Source: Chloroflexota bacterium (lineage in GTDB: Bacteria > Chloroflexota > Limnocylindria > Limnocylindrales > CSP1-4). From it: DNA of 45,103 nucleotides. The notes beneath the pieces are model-generated. The model was not told the DNA's origin, did not search any database, and worked only from the letters and a program-made list of their open reading frames with translations. Where the stretch lies: assembly GCA_003250155.1 (NCBI GenBank), contig QKHE01000131.1, positions 1 through 45,103 of the forward strand. The letters run 5' to 3'. Below are positions 16,166-24,901 of the stretch, in pieces (the first letter of the stretch is position 1; the number at the start of each line of letters is the position of its first letter). The position numbers and the translations under genes were made by a program.

Positions 16166-17765
16166 GCCCGAGATCGGGGGTTGGCGCCGCGCCGGCCAGC
16201 CCAACGGGCCGGTCCTGGTGGGCACGCGGCCGTTGGACACGCTCGTGGAGCGGCTCCGCGGGGAGGGCCGCCTGCTCAGGCTCGCGGGAGCGGCCGACGC
16301 CGGCCCGACGACGGAGATCGAGATCGGGGCGGTCGCCGATGACTCGCGGCGGGTCGGGCCCGGGTCGCTGTTCGTGGCGGTGCGCGGCCTGCGGGTCGAT
16401 GGCCATGCCTTCGTCGCCGAGGCGGTTCGGGACGGCGCGGCCGCAATCGTCGTCGAGGACGAGGTCGACGGCCTGGACGTTCCGCAGCTGATCGTCGACC
16501 GCGGCGCGGCGAGCCTCGCGTCCGCCGCGGCGTGGTGGTACGGCGACCCGAGCCATGAGCTGGGGACCGTCGGCGTGACCGGGACGAACGGCAAGACGAC
16601 GACGAGCTTCCTCGCTGCCGCGGCGCTCGACGCGGTGGGCCTGCCGGCCGGCATCGTCGGCACCATCGGGATCCGGATCGGCGGCGCGCTGCAGCGCAAC
16701 GAGGAGCCCCAGACGACGCCGCCCGCGCCGACCCTCCAGCGGTTCCTCCGCGGGATGGTCCTCGCCGGCGACCGCGCCGCGGTGCTGGAGACGAGCTCGC
16801 ACGGGCTCGCCGCGGACCGTGTCGCCTCGGTCGCCTACGGCGCGGCGATCTTCACGAACCTGTCGCACGAGCATCTCGATTTCCACGGCACGTTCGAGGC
16901 TTATCGAGCGGCCAAGCTCAGCCTGTTCGAACGGCTGTCGGCCTCGGATCCGGCCGGTCGGCCGGGCGTCGGCGTCGTGAACCTCGACGATCCGCACGGG
17001 CCGGCGTTCGCGGCCGCGGCCCGGGAGACCGGGGCGAGAGTCGTGACCTACGGCGCCGCCGCCGGTGTTGACGTCCGCCTCGCCGACGTCGGGGCGAGCC
17101 CGACCGGTACGCGGCTCGACCTGCTCGTCGACGGCATCCCGCGACCGATCGAGATCGCCCTGCCGGGCCGCTACAACGCGGTCAACGCGACGGCCGTCTT
17201 GGGCCTCGCGCTCGGTTGGGAGCTGGACCTCGACGTGGTCGTCGGTGCGCTCGAGGCCGTTCGCGGCGTGCCCGGTCGAATGGAGCGGGTCGAGGCGGGC
17301 CAGCCGTTCCTCGTCGTCGTCGACTTCGCGCATACCCCGCGGGCCATTGACGCCGTCCTGGCCGAGCTCGCGCCGCTGGCCGCGCCGGGCACGGGCCTGA
17401 TCAGCGTCTTCGGCTCGTCCGGCGAGCGGGACGTCGCCAAGCGGCCGCTGATGGGCGAGGCAGCGGCGCGCCGGAGCCGGCTGGTGATCGTGACCGAGGA
17501 CGATTCCCGGACCGAGGACCCTGCGGCGATCCAAGCCGCGATCGTCGCCGGCGCAGAGGCGGCCGGGGCGGTGCTCGGCGAGACCGTGCTCGTCGTGCCC
17601 GATCGCCGCGAGGCGATTGCCGAGGCCTGTCGGCGCGCAGCGCCGGGCGATGTCGTCGCCCTGCTGGGCAAGGGCCACGAGACGTGGAACGTCGGCCCCA
17701 ACGGGCCGGAGCCATGGTCGGACCGCGACGTCGCGACCGAGTTGCTGGAGCGCCTGGCGACCTGA
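16158..17765 (+). CDS. murE: UDP-MurNAc-tripeptide synthetase (MurE)
   Basis: A 535-residue Mur ligase that adds the third amino acid of the peptidoglycan stem. Domain 1 (about 25-125) has DDSRRVGPGSLFVA. The central ATPase has TGTNGKTT at 141-148, TTPPAP, ETSSHGL and the probable carbamylated Lys253. Domain 3 has GSSGERDVAKRPLMG and the amino-acid specificity loop TEDDSRTEDP (DDSR at 448-451). The canonical meso-DAP motif is DNPR; here Asn and Pro are replaced while Arg is kept, and GERD replaces GDRD. Together with two FemAB genes this hints at a diamino acid other than meso-DAP, such as Lys or Orn, but it is not proof. Last gene of the topA operon. Confidence 0.9.
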   Translation: MPEPEIGGWRRAGQPNGPVLVGTRPLDTLVERLRGEGRLLRLAGAADAGPTTEIEIGAVADDSRRVGPGSLFVAVRGLRVDGHAFVAEAVRDGAAAIVVEDEVDGLDVPQLIVDRGAASLASAAAWWYGDPSHELGTVGVTGTNGKTTTSFLAAAALDAVGLPAGIVGTIGIRIGGALQRNEEPQTTPPAPTLQRFLRGMVLAGDRAAVLETSSHGLAADRVASVAYGAAIFTNLSHEHLDFHGTFEAYRAAKLSLFERLSASDPAGRPGVGVVNLDDPHGPAFAAAARETGARVVTYGAAAGVDVRLADVGASPTGTRLDLLVDGIPRPIEIALPGRYNAVNATAVLGLALGWELDLDVVVGALEAVRGVPGRMERVEAGQPFLVVVDFAHTPRAIDAVLAELAPLAAPGTGLISVFGSSGERDVAKRPLMGEAAARRSRLVIVTEDDSRTEDPAAIQAAIVAGAEAAGAVLGETVLVVPDRREAIAEACRRAAPGDVVALLGKGHETWNVGPNGPEPWSDRDVATELLERLAT

Positions 17766-17780
17766 GGCGGGCATCGCGGC

Positions 17781-17810
17781 CCGAACGGGGCCGACCGGGG
17801 CCGAACGGGG
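17781..17810 (+). repeat. Three head-to-tail 10-bp repeats upstream of rel
   Basis: CCGAACGGGG, CCGACCGGGG and CCGAACGGGG follow one another without gaps and end 7 bases before the rel -10 box. They fill the 67-base murE-rel gap where a -35 element would lie. Ten-base periodicity places every unit on the same DNA face, as expected for a cooperative regulator. They could also fold as GC hairpins after murE. Confidence 0.65.
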
Positions 17811-17817
17811 CCGCTGC

Positions 17818-17823
17818 TAGACT
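17818..17823 (+). promoter_or_regulatory. -10 box of rel (TAGACT)
   Basis: TAGACT ends 9 nt before the ATG at 17833, allowing at most a 2-3 nt leader. The same hexamer with nearly the same downstream bases (TAGACTTCGCG) precedes hisS. Confidence 0.55.
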
Positions 17824-17832
17824 TCGCGCACC

Positions 17833-20139
17833 ATGGTGGCCCCACGTACGAGGGCCGAAAGGCCCGCCGACACGACACCGAGCGCGCGGCCGAACCGCAA
17901 GGGCTCGCGGCGGGCTGCCGCGACCGACGACGCGGCGCGCGGGACTCAGCGGAACCGGGCTGCCGCCGCGGTCGCCACGCCCACGGCGGCGGAGCCATCG
18001 CTCGAGCAGCTGACCGACGACCTGATCGCGGCGATCCAGCGCCACGACGCGTCGGCCGACGTCACCGAGATTCGACGCGCGGTGGCCTTCGCCGCCGAGG
18101 CCCACGGGGACCAGCGGCGGGCTTCGGGTGAGCCCTACGTGACGCATCCGATCGCCAGCGCGCAGCTCGTGGCCGAGCTGGGGATCGATCCGATCGCCGT
18201 CCAGGCCGCGCTGCTCCACGACGTGCCCGAGGACACCGAATACAGCCTGTCCGACGTCGAAGAGCGCTTCGGGACCGAGGTCGCCCAGCTCGTCGACGGC
18301 GTCACGAAGCTGTCGAAGTTCAGCACCCTGAGCCACGAGCAGCAGCAGGCCGAGAACATCCGGAAGATGTTCCTGGCGATGGCCGAGGACATCCGGGTCG
18401 TCCTCATCAAGCTCGCCGACCGGCTGCACAACATGCGAACGCTGTCCGCCCTGCCCGTCGAGAAGCAGGTCCGGATCGCCCGCCAGACGATCGAGATCTA
18501 CGCGCCGCTGGCGGAGCGGCTCGGGATCTGGCAGGTCAAGTGGGAGCTGGAGGACCTGGCCTTCAAGGTCATCGAGCCGGCCCGCTTCCGCGAGCTGGCG
18601 AAGCTCCTGGACACGCGCCGCAAGGGCCGCGAGTCGTACATCGAGCGGGCCATCGGCGAGCTCCGGCCGCGCCTCGAGGCGGCCGGCATTCAGGCCGACC
18701 TGGAGGGCCGCCCGAAGCACATCTACAGCATCTGGAAGAAGATGCAGCGCAAGGGCGCCGAGTTCGGCGAGATCTACGACGTGTACGCGATCCGGATCCT
18801 CGTCGACGAGGTCCGTGACTGCTACGCGGCGCTCGGCATCGTCCACTCACTGTGGCGGCCGATCCCGGGCCAGTTCGACGATTACATCGCCGTCCCGAAG
18901 AACAACCTCTACCAGTCGCTCCACACCGCCGTCATCGCCCTCGACGGCAAGCCGCTCGAGATCCAGATCCGGACCCACGCGATGCACCAGGTCAGCGAGG
19001 TCGGCATCGCGGCGCACTGGCGCTACAAGGAGGGCACGAAGGCCGAGCGCGACTACGACGCCAAGCTGGCCTGGCTGCGCCAGCTCATGGACTGGCAGCG
19101 CGATGTCAGTGATGCCACCGAGTTCGTCGAGGGCGTCAAGCTCGACATCTTCCAGGACCAGGTCTTCGTGTTCACGCCGCGCGGCGACATCAAGGACTTG
19201 CCGGCTGGCGCCACGCCGCTCGATTTCGCCTACCGGATCCACACCGACGTCGGCCACAAGACGATCGGCGCCAAGGTCAACAACCGGCTCGTCCCGCTCG
19301 ACTACCGCCTCAAGAACGGCGACATCGTCGAGATCGTGACGACCCGCGCCGGCCACGGTCCGTCGCGCGACTGGCTGAACGTCGTCCGGACCTCGCACGC
19401 GCGGGAGAAGATCCGCCAATGGTTCAAGCGCCAGGAGCGCGACGAGAACATCGTGCACGGGCGCGAATCGCTCGATCGCGAGCTGCGGCGGCTGGCCCGG
19501 ACGTCGATGTCGGCCGTCGGCCAGGACAAGCTGCTCGAGGTCGCCCGCCAGTTCAATCACGACAGCGTCGACGACTTCCTGGCGGCGATCGGCTACGGCG
19601 CCATCAGTACCCAGACCGTGGTCATGCGCCTCGGCGTCGTCGACGACAGCCAGGCGGCCCTGCCGACGGTCGCGCCGCCGATCGCCCCGGCACGCGCCGG
19701 CGGGGTCCGCGTCAAGGGCGTCGGCGACCTGCTGTGCCGCTTCGGCAAGTGCTGCAACCCGATCCCGGGCGACCCGATCCAGGGATTCATCACGCGCGGC
19801 AAGGGCGTGACCGTGCACCTTCGGACCTGCCCCACGATCGTCAACGAGCGCGAGGTCTCGCGCCTCATCGACGTCGAGTGGGAGGCGGCGCCGCAGGCGA
19901 CGTACCCGATCGCGATCCGGGTCGAGGCGTTCGACCGCACCGGGTTGCTGAGCGACATCACCCAGGTCGTGGCCGAGGCGAAGGTCAACATCCTGGCCGC
20001 CGACGTGTCCGTCGCGCCGGATCACACCGCCCTCGTGCGGGCCACGCTCCAGGTCGCCTCGGTTTCCCAGCTCGCGCGCGTCCTCGGGCGGCTCGAGCAG
20101 CTCAAAGACGTCATCTCGGTCTCGCGCGACCTGAGCTGA
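17833..20139 (+). CDS. rel: Bifunctional-type (p)ppGpp synthetase/hydrolase (Rel)
   Basis: A 768-residue RelA/SpoT homologue controlling the stringent response. After an Arg/Ala-rich N-terminal extension of about 55 residues come the HD hydrolase domain (YVTHPIASAQ, ALLHDVPEDT with H129, D130, E133, D134), the synthetase domain (YDVYAIRILV, PGQFDDYIAVPKNNLYQSLHT at about 345-365), TGS (VFVFTPRGDIKDLPAGATPLDFAYRIHT), the zinc-finger/RIS segment (FGKCCNPIPGD) and a C-terminal ACT domain (RVEAFDRTGLLSDITQVV). Hydrolase residues are intact. The synthetase specificity motif, RxKD in most bifunctional enzymes, is QFDD here, closer to the ExDD of E. coli RelA. Its own promoter with 10-bp repeats lies just upstream. 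Confidence 0.93.
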   Translation: MVAPRTRAERPADTTPSARPNRKGSRRAAATDDAARGTQRNRAAAAVATPTAAEPSLEQLTDDLIAAIQRHDASADVTEIRRAVAFAAEAHGDQRRASGEPYVTHPIASAQLVAELGIDPIAVQAALLHDVPEDTEYSLSDVEERFGTEVAQLVDGVTKLSKFSTLSHEQQQAENIRKMFLAMAEDIRVVLIKLADRLHNMRTLSALPVEKQVRIARQTIEIYAPLAERLGIWQVKWELEDLAFKVIEPARFRELAKLLDTRRKGRESYIERAIGELRPRLEAAGIQADLEGRPKHIYSIWKKMQRKGAEFGEIYDVYAIRILVDEVRDCYAALGIVHSLWRPIPGQFDDYIAVPKNNLYQSLHTAVIALDGKPLEIQIRTHAMHQVSEVGIAAHWRYKEGTKAERDYDAKLAWLRQLMDWQRDVSDATEFVEGVKLDIFQDQVFVFTPRGDIKDLPAGATPLDFAYRIHTDVGHKTIGAKVNNRLVPLDYRLKNGDIVEIVTTRAGHGPSRDWLNVVRTSHAREKIRQWFKRQERDENIVHGRESLDRELRRLARTSMSAVGQDKLLEVARQFNHDSVDDFLAAIGYGAISTQTVVMRLGVVDDSQAALPTVAPPIAPARAGGVRVKGVGDLLCRFGKCCNPIPGDPIQGFITRGKGVTVHLRTCPTIVNEREVSRLIDVEWEAAPQATYPIAIRVEAFDRTGLLSDITQVVAEAKVNILAADVSVAPDHTALVRATLQVASVSQLARVLGRLEQLKDVISVSRDLS

Positions 20140-20165
20140 CGTCGCTCGGCCCGTCTCGCCGCGGC

Positions 20166-20171
20166 TAGACT
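20166..20171 (+). promoter_or_regulatory. -10 box of hisS (TAGACT)
   Basis: TAGACT ends 8 nt before ATG 20180 in the 40-base gap after rel. There is no Shine-Dalgarno and no clear -35. Confidence 0.55.
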
Positions 20172-20179
20172 TCGCGGCG

Positions 20180-21499
20180 ATGCCGACGTTCCGGGCGCCG
20201 CGAGGCACGCGCGATCTGCTGCCGGCCGAGCGCGCGCCGATGGTCCGCCTCGAGCAGGTCGCAGGCGAGCTGGCGGCGCGCTACGGCTATCACCCCATCG
20301 AGACGCCGGCGTTCGAGCAGGCGGCGGTCTTCGAGCGCGGCATCGGCGAGGTCACCGACGTCGTCGAGAAGGAGCTGTTCTTCGTCGGGGCGCGCGAAGA
20401 GGAGAGCGAGCGCTGGGCGCTTCGGCCGGAGCCCACGGCCGGCATCGCTCGGGCCTACGTCCAGCACGGGATGCAGACGTGGCCGCAGCCGGTGAAGGTG
20501 ACGATGACCGGCTCGATGTTCCGCTACGACCGGCCCCAGGCCGGCCGCTACCGGCAGTTCTGGCAGTTCGACGTCGAGGCGATCGGCGATCCCGGACCGG
20601 CAGTCGATGCCGAGATCATCGAGCTCGCGGCGCGGTTCTACCGCGAGGTCGGATTGTCCGACGTCACGATCCTGCTCAACTCGATCGGCGATCCGGCCTG
20701 CCGGCCGGCGTACCTGGAAGAGCTGACCGCCTACTACCGGCGGCATGAGGCACGGCTGCCGCCGCTCGAGCGTGAGCGGCTCGCCCGGAACCCGCTCCGG
20801 ATCCTCGATTCGAAGGATCCGGCCGTGGCCGACATCAACGCCGGGGCGCCGGTCGCCACCGAGCGCCTGTGCGACGCCTGTGCGACGCACTTTGAGGCGG
20901 TGCGCGAGCACCTGGCCGCGCTCGGGGTGGCCTACAGGCTGGAGCCGCGGCTCGTCCGCGGTCTCGACTACTACACGCGGACGACGTTCGAGGTCTTTCC
21001 GGCCTGGGCCGCCGGCCAGCAGTCGGCGGTCGGCGGGGGCGGCCGCTACGACGGCCTCATCGAGCTGATGGGCGGGCGGCCGACGCCGGGCATCGGCTTC
21101 GGGATCGGGCTCGATCGGGTGCTCCTGGCGCTGCAGGAGCAGCCGGCGCGGATCGACGCGGCCGAGGCGATCCTCGCCCCCGAGCCGGCGCCGCTGGCGG
21201 TCGTCGTCGGCAGCGATCCGGCCGATACGGCGACCCGGCTGCGCCTCGCGACCGAGCTGCGAGGGGCCGGCCTGGCGGTCCGGGCCGAGCTCGGCCGGCG
21301 CAAGCTCGGGAAGCAGCTGGAGGCCGCCGCTCGCGACGGGGCCCACTTCGCGGTGATCGCCGGCGACGAGCTGGCCGCCGGGCAGGTCCAGCTGCGCGAC
21401 CTCGAAGCCGGCACGCAGCGGCCGACACCGCTGGCGAATCTCGCCCGCGAGCTGCAGCGCGCCGCGCGGACCCATCATCACGGCCTCGAGGACGACTGA
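20180..21499 (+). CDS. hisS: Histidyl-tRNA synthetase
   Basis: A 439-residue class II synthetase. It opens FRAPRGTRDLLP, the normal HisRS N-terminus. Motif 2 is seen as MFRYDRPQAGRYRQFWQFDVE, the His-binding motifs as LVRGLDYYTRTTFE and GGGGRYDGL, and motif 3 as GIGFGIGLDRVLL. The C-terminal anticodon domain (about 340-425) is complete. The usual LRPEGTA segment reads LRPEPTAG. The gene stands alone with its own promoter and is followed 5 bases later by the YciI-like gene. Confidence 0.95.
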   Translation: MPTFRAPRGTRDLLPAERAPMVRLEQVAGELAARYGYHPIETPAFEQAAVFERGIGEVTDVVEKELFFVGAREEESERWALRPEPTAGIARAYVQHGMQTWPQPVKVTMTGSMFRYDRPQAGRYRQFWQFDVEAIGDPGPAVDAEIIELAARFYREVGLSDVTILLNSIGDPACRPAYLEELTAYYRRHEARLPPLERERLARNPLRILDSKDPAVADINAGAPVATERLCDACATHFEAVREHLAALGVAYRLEPRLVRGLDYYTRTTFEVFPAWAAGQQSAVGGGGRYDGLIELMGGRPTPGIGFGIGLDRVLLALQEQPARIDAAEAILAPEPAPLAVVVGSDPADTATRLRLATELRGAGLAVRAELGRRKLGKQLEAAARDGAHFAVIAGDELAAGQVQLRDLEAGTQRPTPLANLARELQRAARTHHHGLEDD

Positions 21500-21504
21500 T
21501 CGCG

Positions 21505-21849
21505 ATGGCCGAGTGGATCTACTTCATCCACCCACCGCGCGACAACTTCGCGGCAACGATGACCGCCGAGGAGGAGGCTGCCTGGTCGGCGCACTCCGAC
21601 CGCTTCGAGCGGCTGCTCGCCGAGGGTGTGATGATCCTCGTCGGGCCGACGCTCGGCGACGTCAACACCGGCATCGCGATCTTCGAGGCGACCGACGAGG
21701 CGGCGGCCCGGCGGATCATGGAGGAGGACCCGGCGATCGCCGGCGGCCATGCCCGAGGCGAGCTGCGGCCGTTTCGGACCTCGCTGCTGCGGGGTCGCGA
21801 CCCCGGCAACCCGCGAGCCGGCCTGGCGGAGGATTCGCCGCCGGCCTGA
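21505..21849 (+). CDS. YciI-like (YCII domain) small protein
   Basis: A 114-residue alpha/beta ferredoxin-like protein. WIYFIHPPRDNF, SDRFERLLAEGVMILVGP and AARRIMEEDPAIAGG are typical for the YCII domain, a dimeric fold related to muconolactone isomerase whose role is usually unknown. It starts 5 bases after hisS, so it is probably read from the hisS promoter; a GAGGAC lies about 11 bases before the ATG. It ends 4 bases from the convergent ABC permease gene, and its stop codon is inside a shared hairpin. Confidence 0.78.
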   Translation: MAEWIYFIHPPRDNFAATMTAEEEAAWSAHSDRFERLLAEGVMILVGPTLGDVNTGIAIFEATDEAAARRIMEEDPAIAGGHARGELRPFRTSLLRGRDPGNPRAGLAEDSPPA

Positions 21850-21866
21850 TCCGTCAGTCGCGGCGG
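21838..21866. terminator. Bidirectional hairpin at the YciI / ABC permease convergence
   Basis: CCGCCG-gc-CTGA-tccg-TCAG-tcg-CGGCGG forms a stem with a 4-base loop and a small internal loop. Both stop codons (TGA 21847-21849 and the complement of TCA 21854-21856) lie in the inner stem. There is no U-tract, so it may be an intrinsic pause or a 3'-end protector. Only 4 bases separate the two genes. Confidence 0.5.
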
Positions 21867-22639
21867 TTGAAGGCGACGACCGCCGAGCCCAGCAGCAGGA
21901 CGCTCAGGCCGCTGATGATCGCGACCTCCTCGACGAGCGTGACGGTGTGGCCGCTGATCGTGACCCCGATGCCGGGCAGCGTGCCGAGGAAGATCTGGCG
22001 GATCGCGTCGACGCCGTAGGTGAGCGGGTTGACCTTCGAGATCACCGCCAGCCAGTCGGGCACGTTATCGACCGGGAAGAACACGCCGGCCAGGAAGATC
22101 AGCGGGAAGATCAGCAGCTGGATCACGAGCTGGAAGCCCTGCTGACTGGTCATGAACGACGCGATCAGGATTCCGAGGCCAGACAGCCCGAGGGCCAGGA
22201 TGACGACGATCGGGATCAGCTCGAGGATGATGTCGAGGCGCAGCTCGACGCCCAGGATCGGCGCCAGGATCAGCATCAGGACGACCTGCAGCAGGCCGGT
22301 GACCGTCGCTCCGATCGCCTTGCCGAGCACGATCCCGGTCCGCCCGATCGGGGCGACGAGGATCTCGCGCAGGAAGCCGAACTCGCGGTCCCAGACGACC
22401 GACACGCCGGCGAACAACGAGCTGGTCAGGACCGCCTGGGCGACGATGCCGGGGTACATGAAGGCGATGAAGTCGACGCCCGGCGCGAGCGAGCCGATGA
22501 TCTGGCCGAAGCCGGCCCCGAAGATGACCAGGAACATCAGCGGGAAGGCCATGCTCGAGATGATTCGCGAGCGCTCGTTCACGAAGCGCAGCAGCTCGCG
22601 GTAGGCGACGACCCAGGTTCCGCGAACGATCTCCGTCAT
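21854..22639 (-). CDS. ABC-2 type exporter permease (DrrB/NodJ-like)
   Basis: A 261-residue membrane protein with six predicted helices: the first at about 26-46 (IISSMAFPLMFLVIFGAGFG), then several including LIPIVVILALGLSGLGILIAS and LIFPLIFLAGVFFPVDNVPDW, the last being the conserved ABC-2 signature region, and the helix SGLSVLLLGSAVVAF at the end. It pairs with the ATPase 16 bases upstream to form a type V-like exporter of the daunorubicin-resistance group. The substrate is unknown; such pairs export drugs, lipids or polysaccharides. The ATG start on the minus strand fits the N-terminal amphipathic helix of the family. Confidence 0.88.
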   Translation of the reverse strand: MTEIVRGTWVVAYRELLRFVNERSRIISSMAFPLMFLVIFGAGFGQIIGSLAPGVDFIAFMYPGIVAQAVLTSSLFAGVSVVWDREFGFLREILVAPIGRTGIVLGKAIGATVTGLLQVVLMLILAPILGVELRLDIILELIPIVVILALGLSGLGILIASFMTSQQGFQLVIQLLIFPLIFLAGVFFPVDNVPDWLAVISKVNPLTYGVDAIRQIFLGTLPGIGVTISGHTVTLVEEVAIISGLSVLLLGSAVVAFNRRD

Positions 22640-22655
22640 CGTGGCGCCCCGGCGC

Positions 22656-23630
<975 letters not shown>

Positions 23631-23663
23631 GCGAAATGCGACTCCTCGGTGCTGTCGGGCTGC

Positions 23664-24287
23664 CTACTCTAGCGACTTCGCTGCGGCCTCGGCTTCGAGC
23701 CACGTGGGGCCGAGACGACGGGTCCGGTGCAGGCCCGCCGCGGCGAGCCCCGCATCGAGCTCGGCGTCGTCGAGGACGAGGGCCCGGAACGGCTGCCGGA
23801 CGACCGCTCCGCCGGCCTCGAAGACCGACACCGCCGCCACGAACGGCCGGTCGATCCTGACGTCCACCATTCCGAGGCGTCGGCCGTCGCGCTCGGTCCA
23901 CGACTCGGCGGCCGTGTCGAGCCAATCGAGCGGGTGGTGCTCGATCAGCACTCGGCCACCGGAGGCGAGATGGCGGGCCGCGGCGCGTACGAGCGCGGCG
24001 CGCAGCGCCGCGTCGGGCGTGTTGACGAGGTGGCTCGCGAGCACGACCACCGCGAACCGCGCCCCAAGGTCGTGCGTCGCGAGCGACGCGGCCCCGGCAT
24101 CGAGGTCGGGCAGCCAGTGGGTGACGGCTTCGCCTGACGCCGCGCCGAGCTCTCCGCCGAACCCGCGGAGCGCATCCCCGATCCGGCTGGAGCCGAGCGG
24201 CGCGACGACCCGGTCGCCACCCGCGGCCAGGACGCGATCGATGTCGGCCGGCTCGCCGATCGGCCGGCGGCGCCGGATCAGGAGCAC
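23664..24287 (-). CDS. SAM-dependent methyltransferase-like protein with weak motif I
   Basis: A 207-residue protein. The strand-helix segment FAVVVLASHLVNTPDAALRAALVRAAARHLASGGRVLIEHHP matches the motif II/III region of class I methyltransferases (acidic strand, LxPGG-like turn). A VLDLGCGTG motif I is not present; the corresponding place reads VVAPLGSSRIGDAL. It could be a diverged enzyme or a non-catalytic relative. The GTG start lies 4 bases after the VOC stop, so both are one operon. The substrate is unknown. Weak recognition: I am confident it is a gene, less so of the activity. Confidence 0.55.
   Translation of the reverse strand: MLLIRRRRPIGEPADIDRVLAAGGDRVVAPLGSSRIGDALRGFGGELGAASGEAVTHWLPDLDAGAASLATHDLGARFAVVVLASHLVNTPDAALRAALVRAAARHLASGGRVLIEHHPLDWLDTAAESWTERDGRRLGMVDVRIDRPFVAAVSVFEAGGAVVRQPFRALVLDDAELDAGLAAAGLHRTRRLGPTWLEAEAAAKSLE
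23666..23671 (-). promoter_or_regulatory. Possible -10 box for the ABC exporter (TAGAGT, minus strand)
   Basis: TAGAGT on the minus strand overlaps the TAG stop of the methyltransferase-like gene and would give a roughly 29-base leader carrying GAGGAG (23642-23647) before the GTG at 23630. It is weaker evidence than the leaderless set because the distance is different. Confidence 0.3.
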
Positions 24288-24291
24288 GTGC

Positions 24292-24672
24292 TCAGGCGGG
24301 TTCGTCGAACTGGACGAGCCCGATGAGATTGCCGTCGGGGTCCTTGAACCATGCCGCCCGGCCGGCAGGCATGCGCGCGACCGCGTTCACGGTCCTGGGC
24401 TCCTCGTACGCCTCGAAGGCGATGCCCCGACCACGCAGCTCCTCGACCGCGGCCTCGATATCAGGCACCGAGAAGGCCATCTGGGTGTGGCTGCCGTTCG
24501 ACCGTCCGCCCGATCGGCTGATCGCGAACACGCTGCCCTCGCCGGCCCGGTAGACGACGGCCGCCGGCAGCACGCTCGCCGGCTCGAATCGCAGGACGCC
24601 TTCGTAGAACCTCCGAAGGGCATCGACATCCTGCGTCGGCAGGGTGGTATGGACCCGGTAGTCGGACAGCAT
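24292..24672 (-). CDS. VOC/glyoxalase superfamily protein
   Basis: A 126-residue single-domain VOC protein with two beta-alpha-beta-beta-beta modules: RVHTTLPTQDVDALRRFYEGVL at the start and QMAFSVPDIEAAVEELRGRG, then AAWFKDPDGNLIGLVQF at the end. Candidate metal ligands are the first-module His and a Glu late in the protein, but metal binding cannot be assigned. Members include glyoxalases, dioxygenases and antibiotic-binding proteins. The ORF track extends to 24924 through non-coding sequence; ATG 24672 matches the family start. It is first in a minus-strand unit with the methyltransferase-like gene, and perhaps the exporter. Confidence 0.75.
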   Translation of the reverse strand: MLSDYRVHTTLPTQDVDALRRFYEGVLRFEPASVLPAAVVYRAGEGSVFAISRSGGRSNGSHTQMAFSVPDIEAAVEELRGRGIAFEAYEEPRTVNAVARMPAGRAAWFKDPDGNLIGLVQFDEPA

Positions 24673-24741
24673 CGGCAGCCCTCGCGCGTGGGCACGGGGG
24701 GATCCACGATCACGGCGATCGGCTCCCTCGCACCTCCCGAT

Positions 24742-24747
24742 ACGATA
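24742..24747 (-). promoter_or_regulatory. Possible -10 box of the VOC operon (TATCGT, minus strand)
   Basis: TATCGT on the minus strand, within a short CGATACGATACG direct repeat, lies about 70 bases before the VOC ATG in the 229-base divergent gap with aspS. Apart from this and the aspS box I see no gene in that gap. Confidence 0.25.
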
Positions 24748-24886
24748 CGCGCGCCCGTGGCCTCGGCGGCCGGGGCAGGGGCGACCGCCGTCAAGGATCG
24801 CTTCGAGCCCTCGAATCGGGTCCTCCAAGCGGCCCGTCGGGGCCCGACGATGGGTGTGGCCACGCGCTCGACCGCGGGCGGATCGA

Positions 24887-24892
24887 TACCAT
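24887..24892 (+). promoter_or_regulatory. -10 box of aspS (TACCAT)
   Basis: TACCAT ends 9 nt before ATG 24902. The same hexamer precedes alaS at 8 nt. No Shine-Dalgarno. Confidence 0.5.
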
Positions 24893-24901
24893 TGCCCGGC
24901 C

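Noticed and set aside
24757-24901. GTG at 24757 following GATACG on the plus strand as a possible start of a gene before aspS
   Set aside because: The frame runs into aspS out of frame with no recognisable product; the aspS TACCAT box lies inside it.
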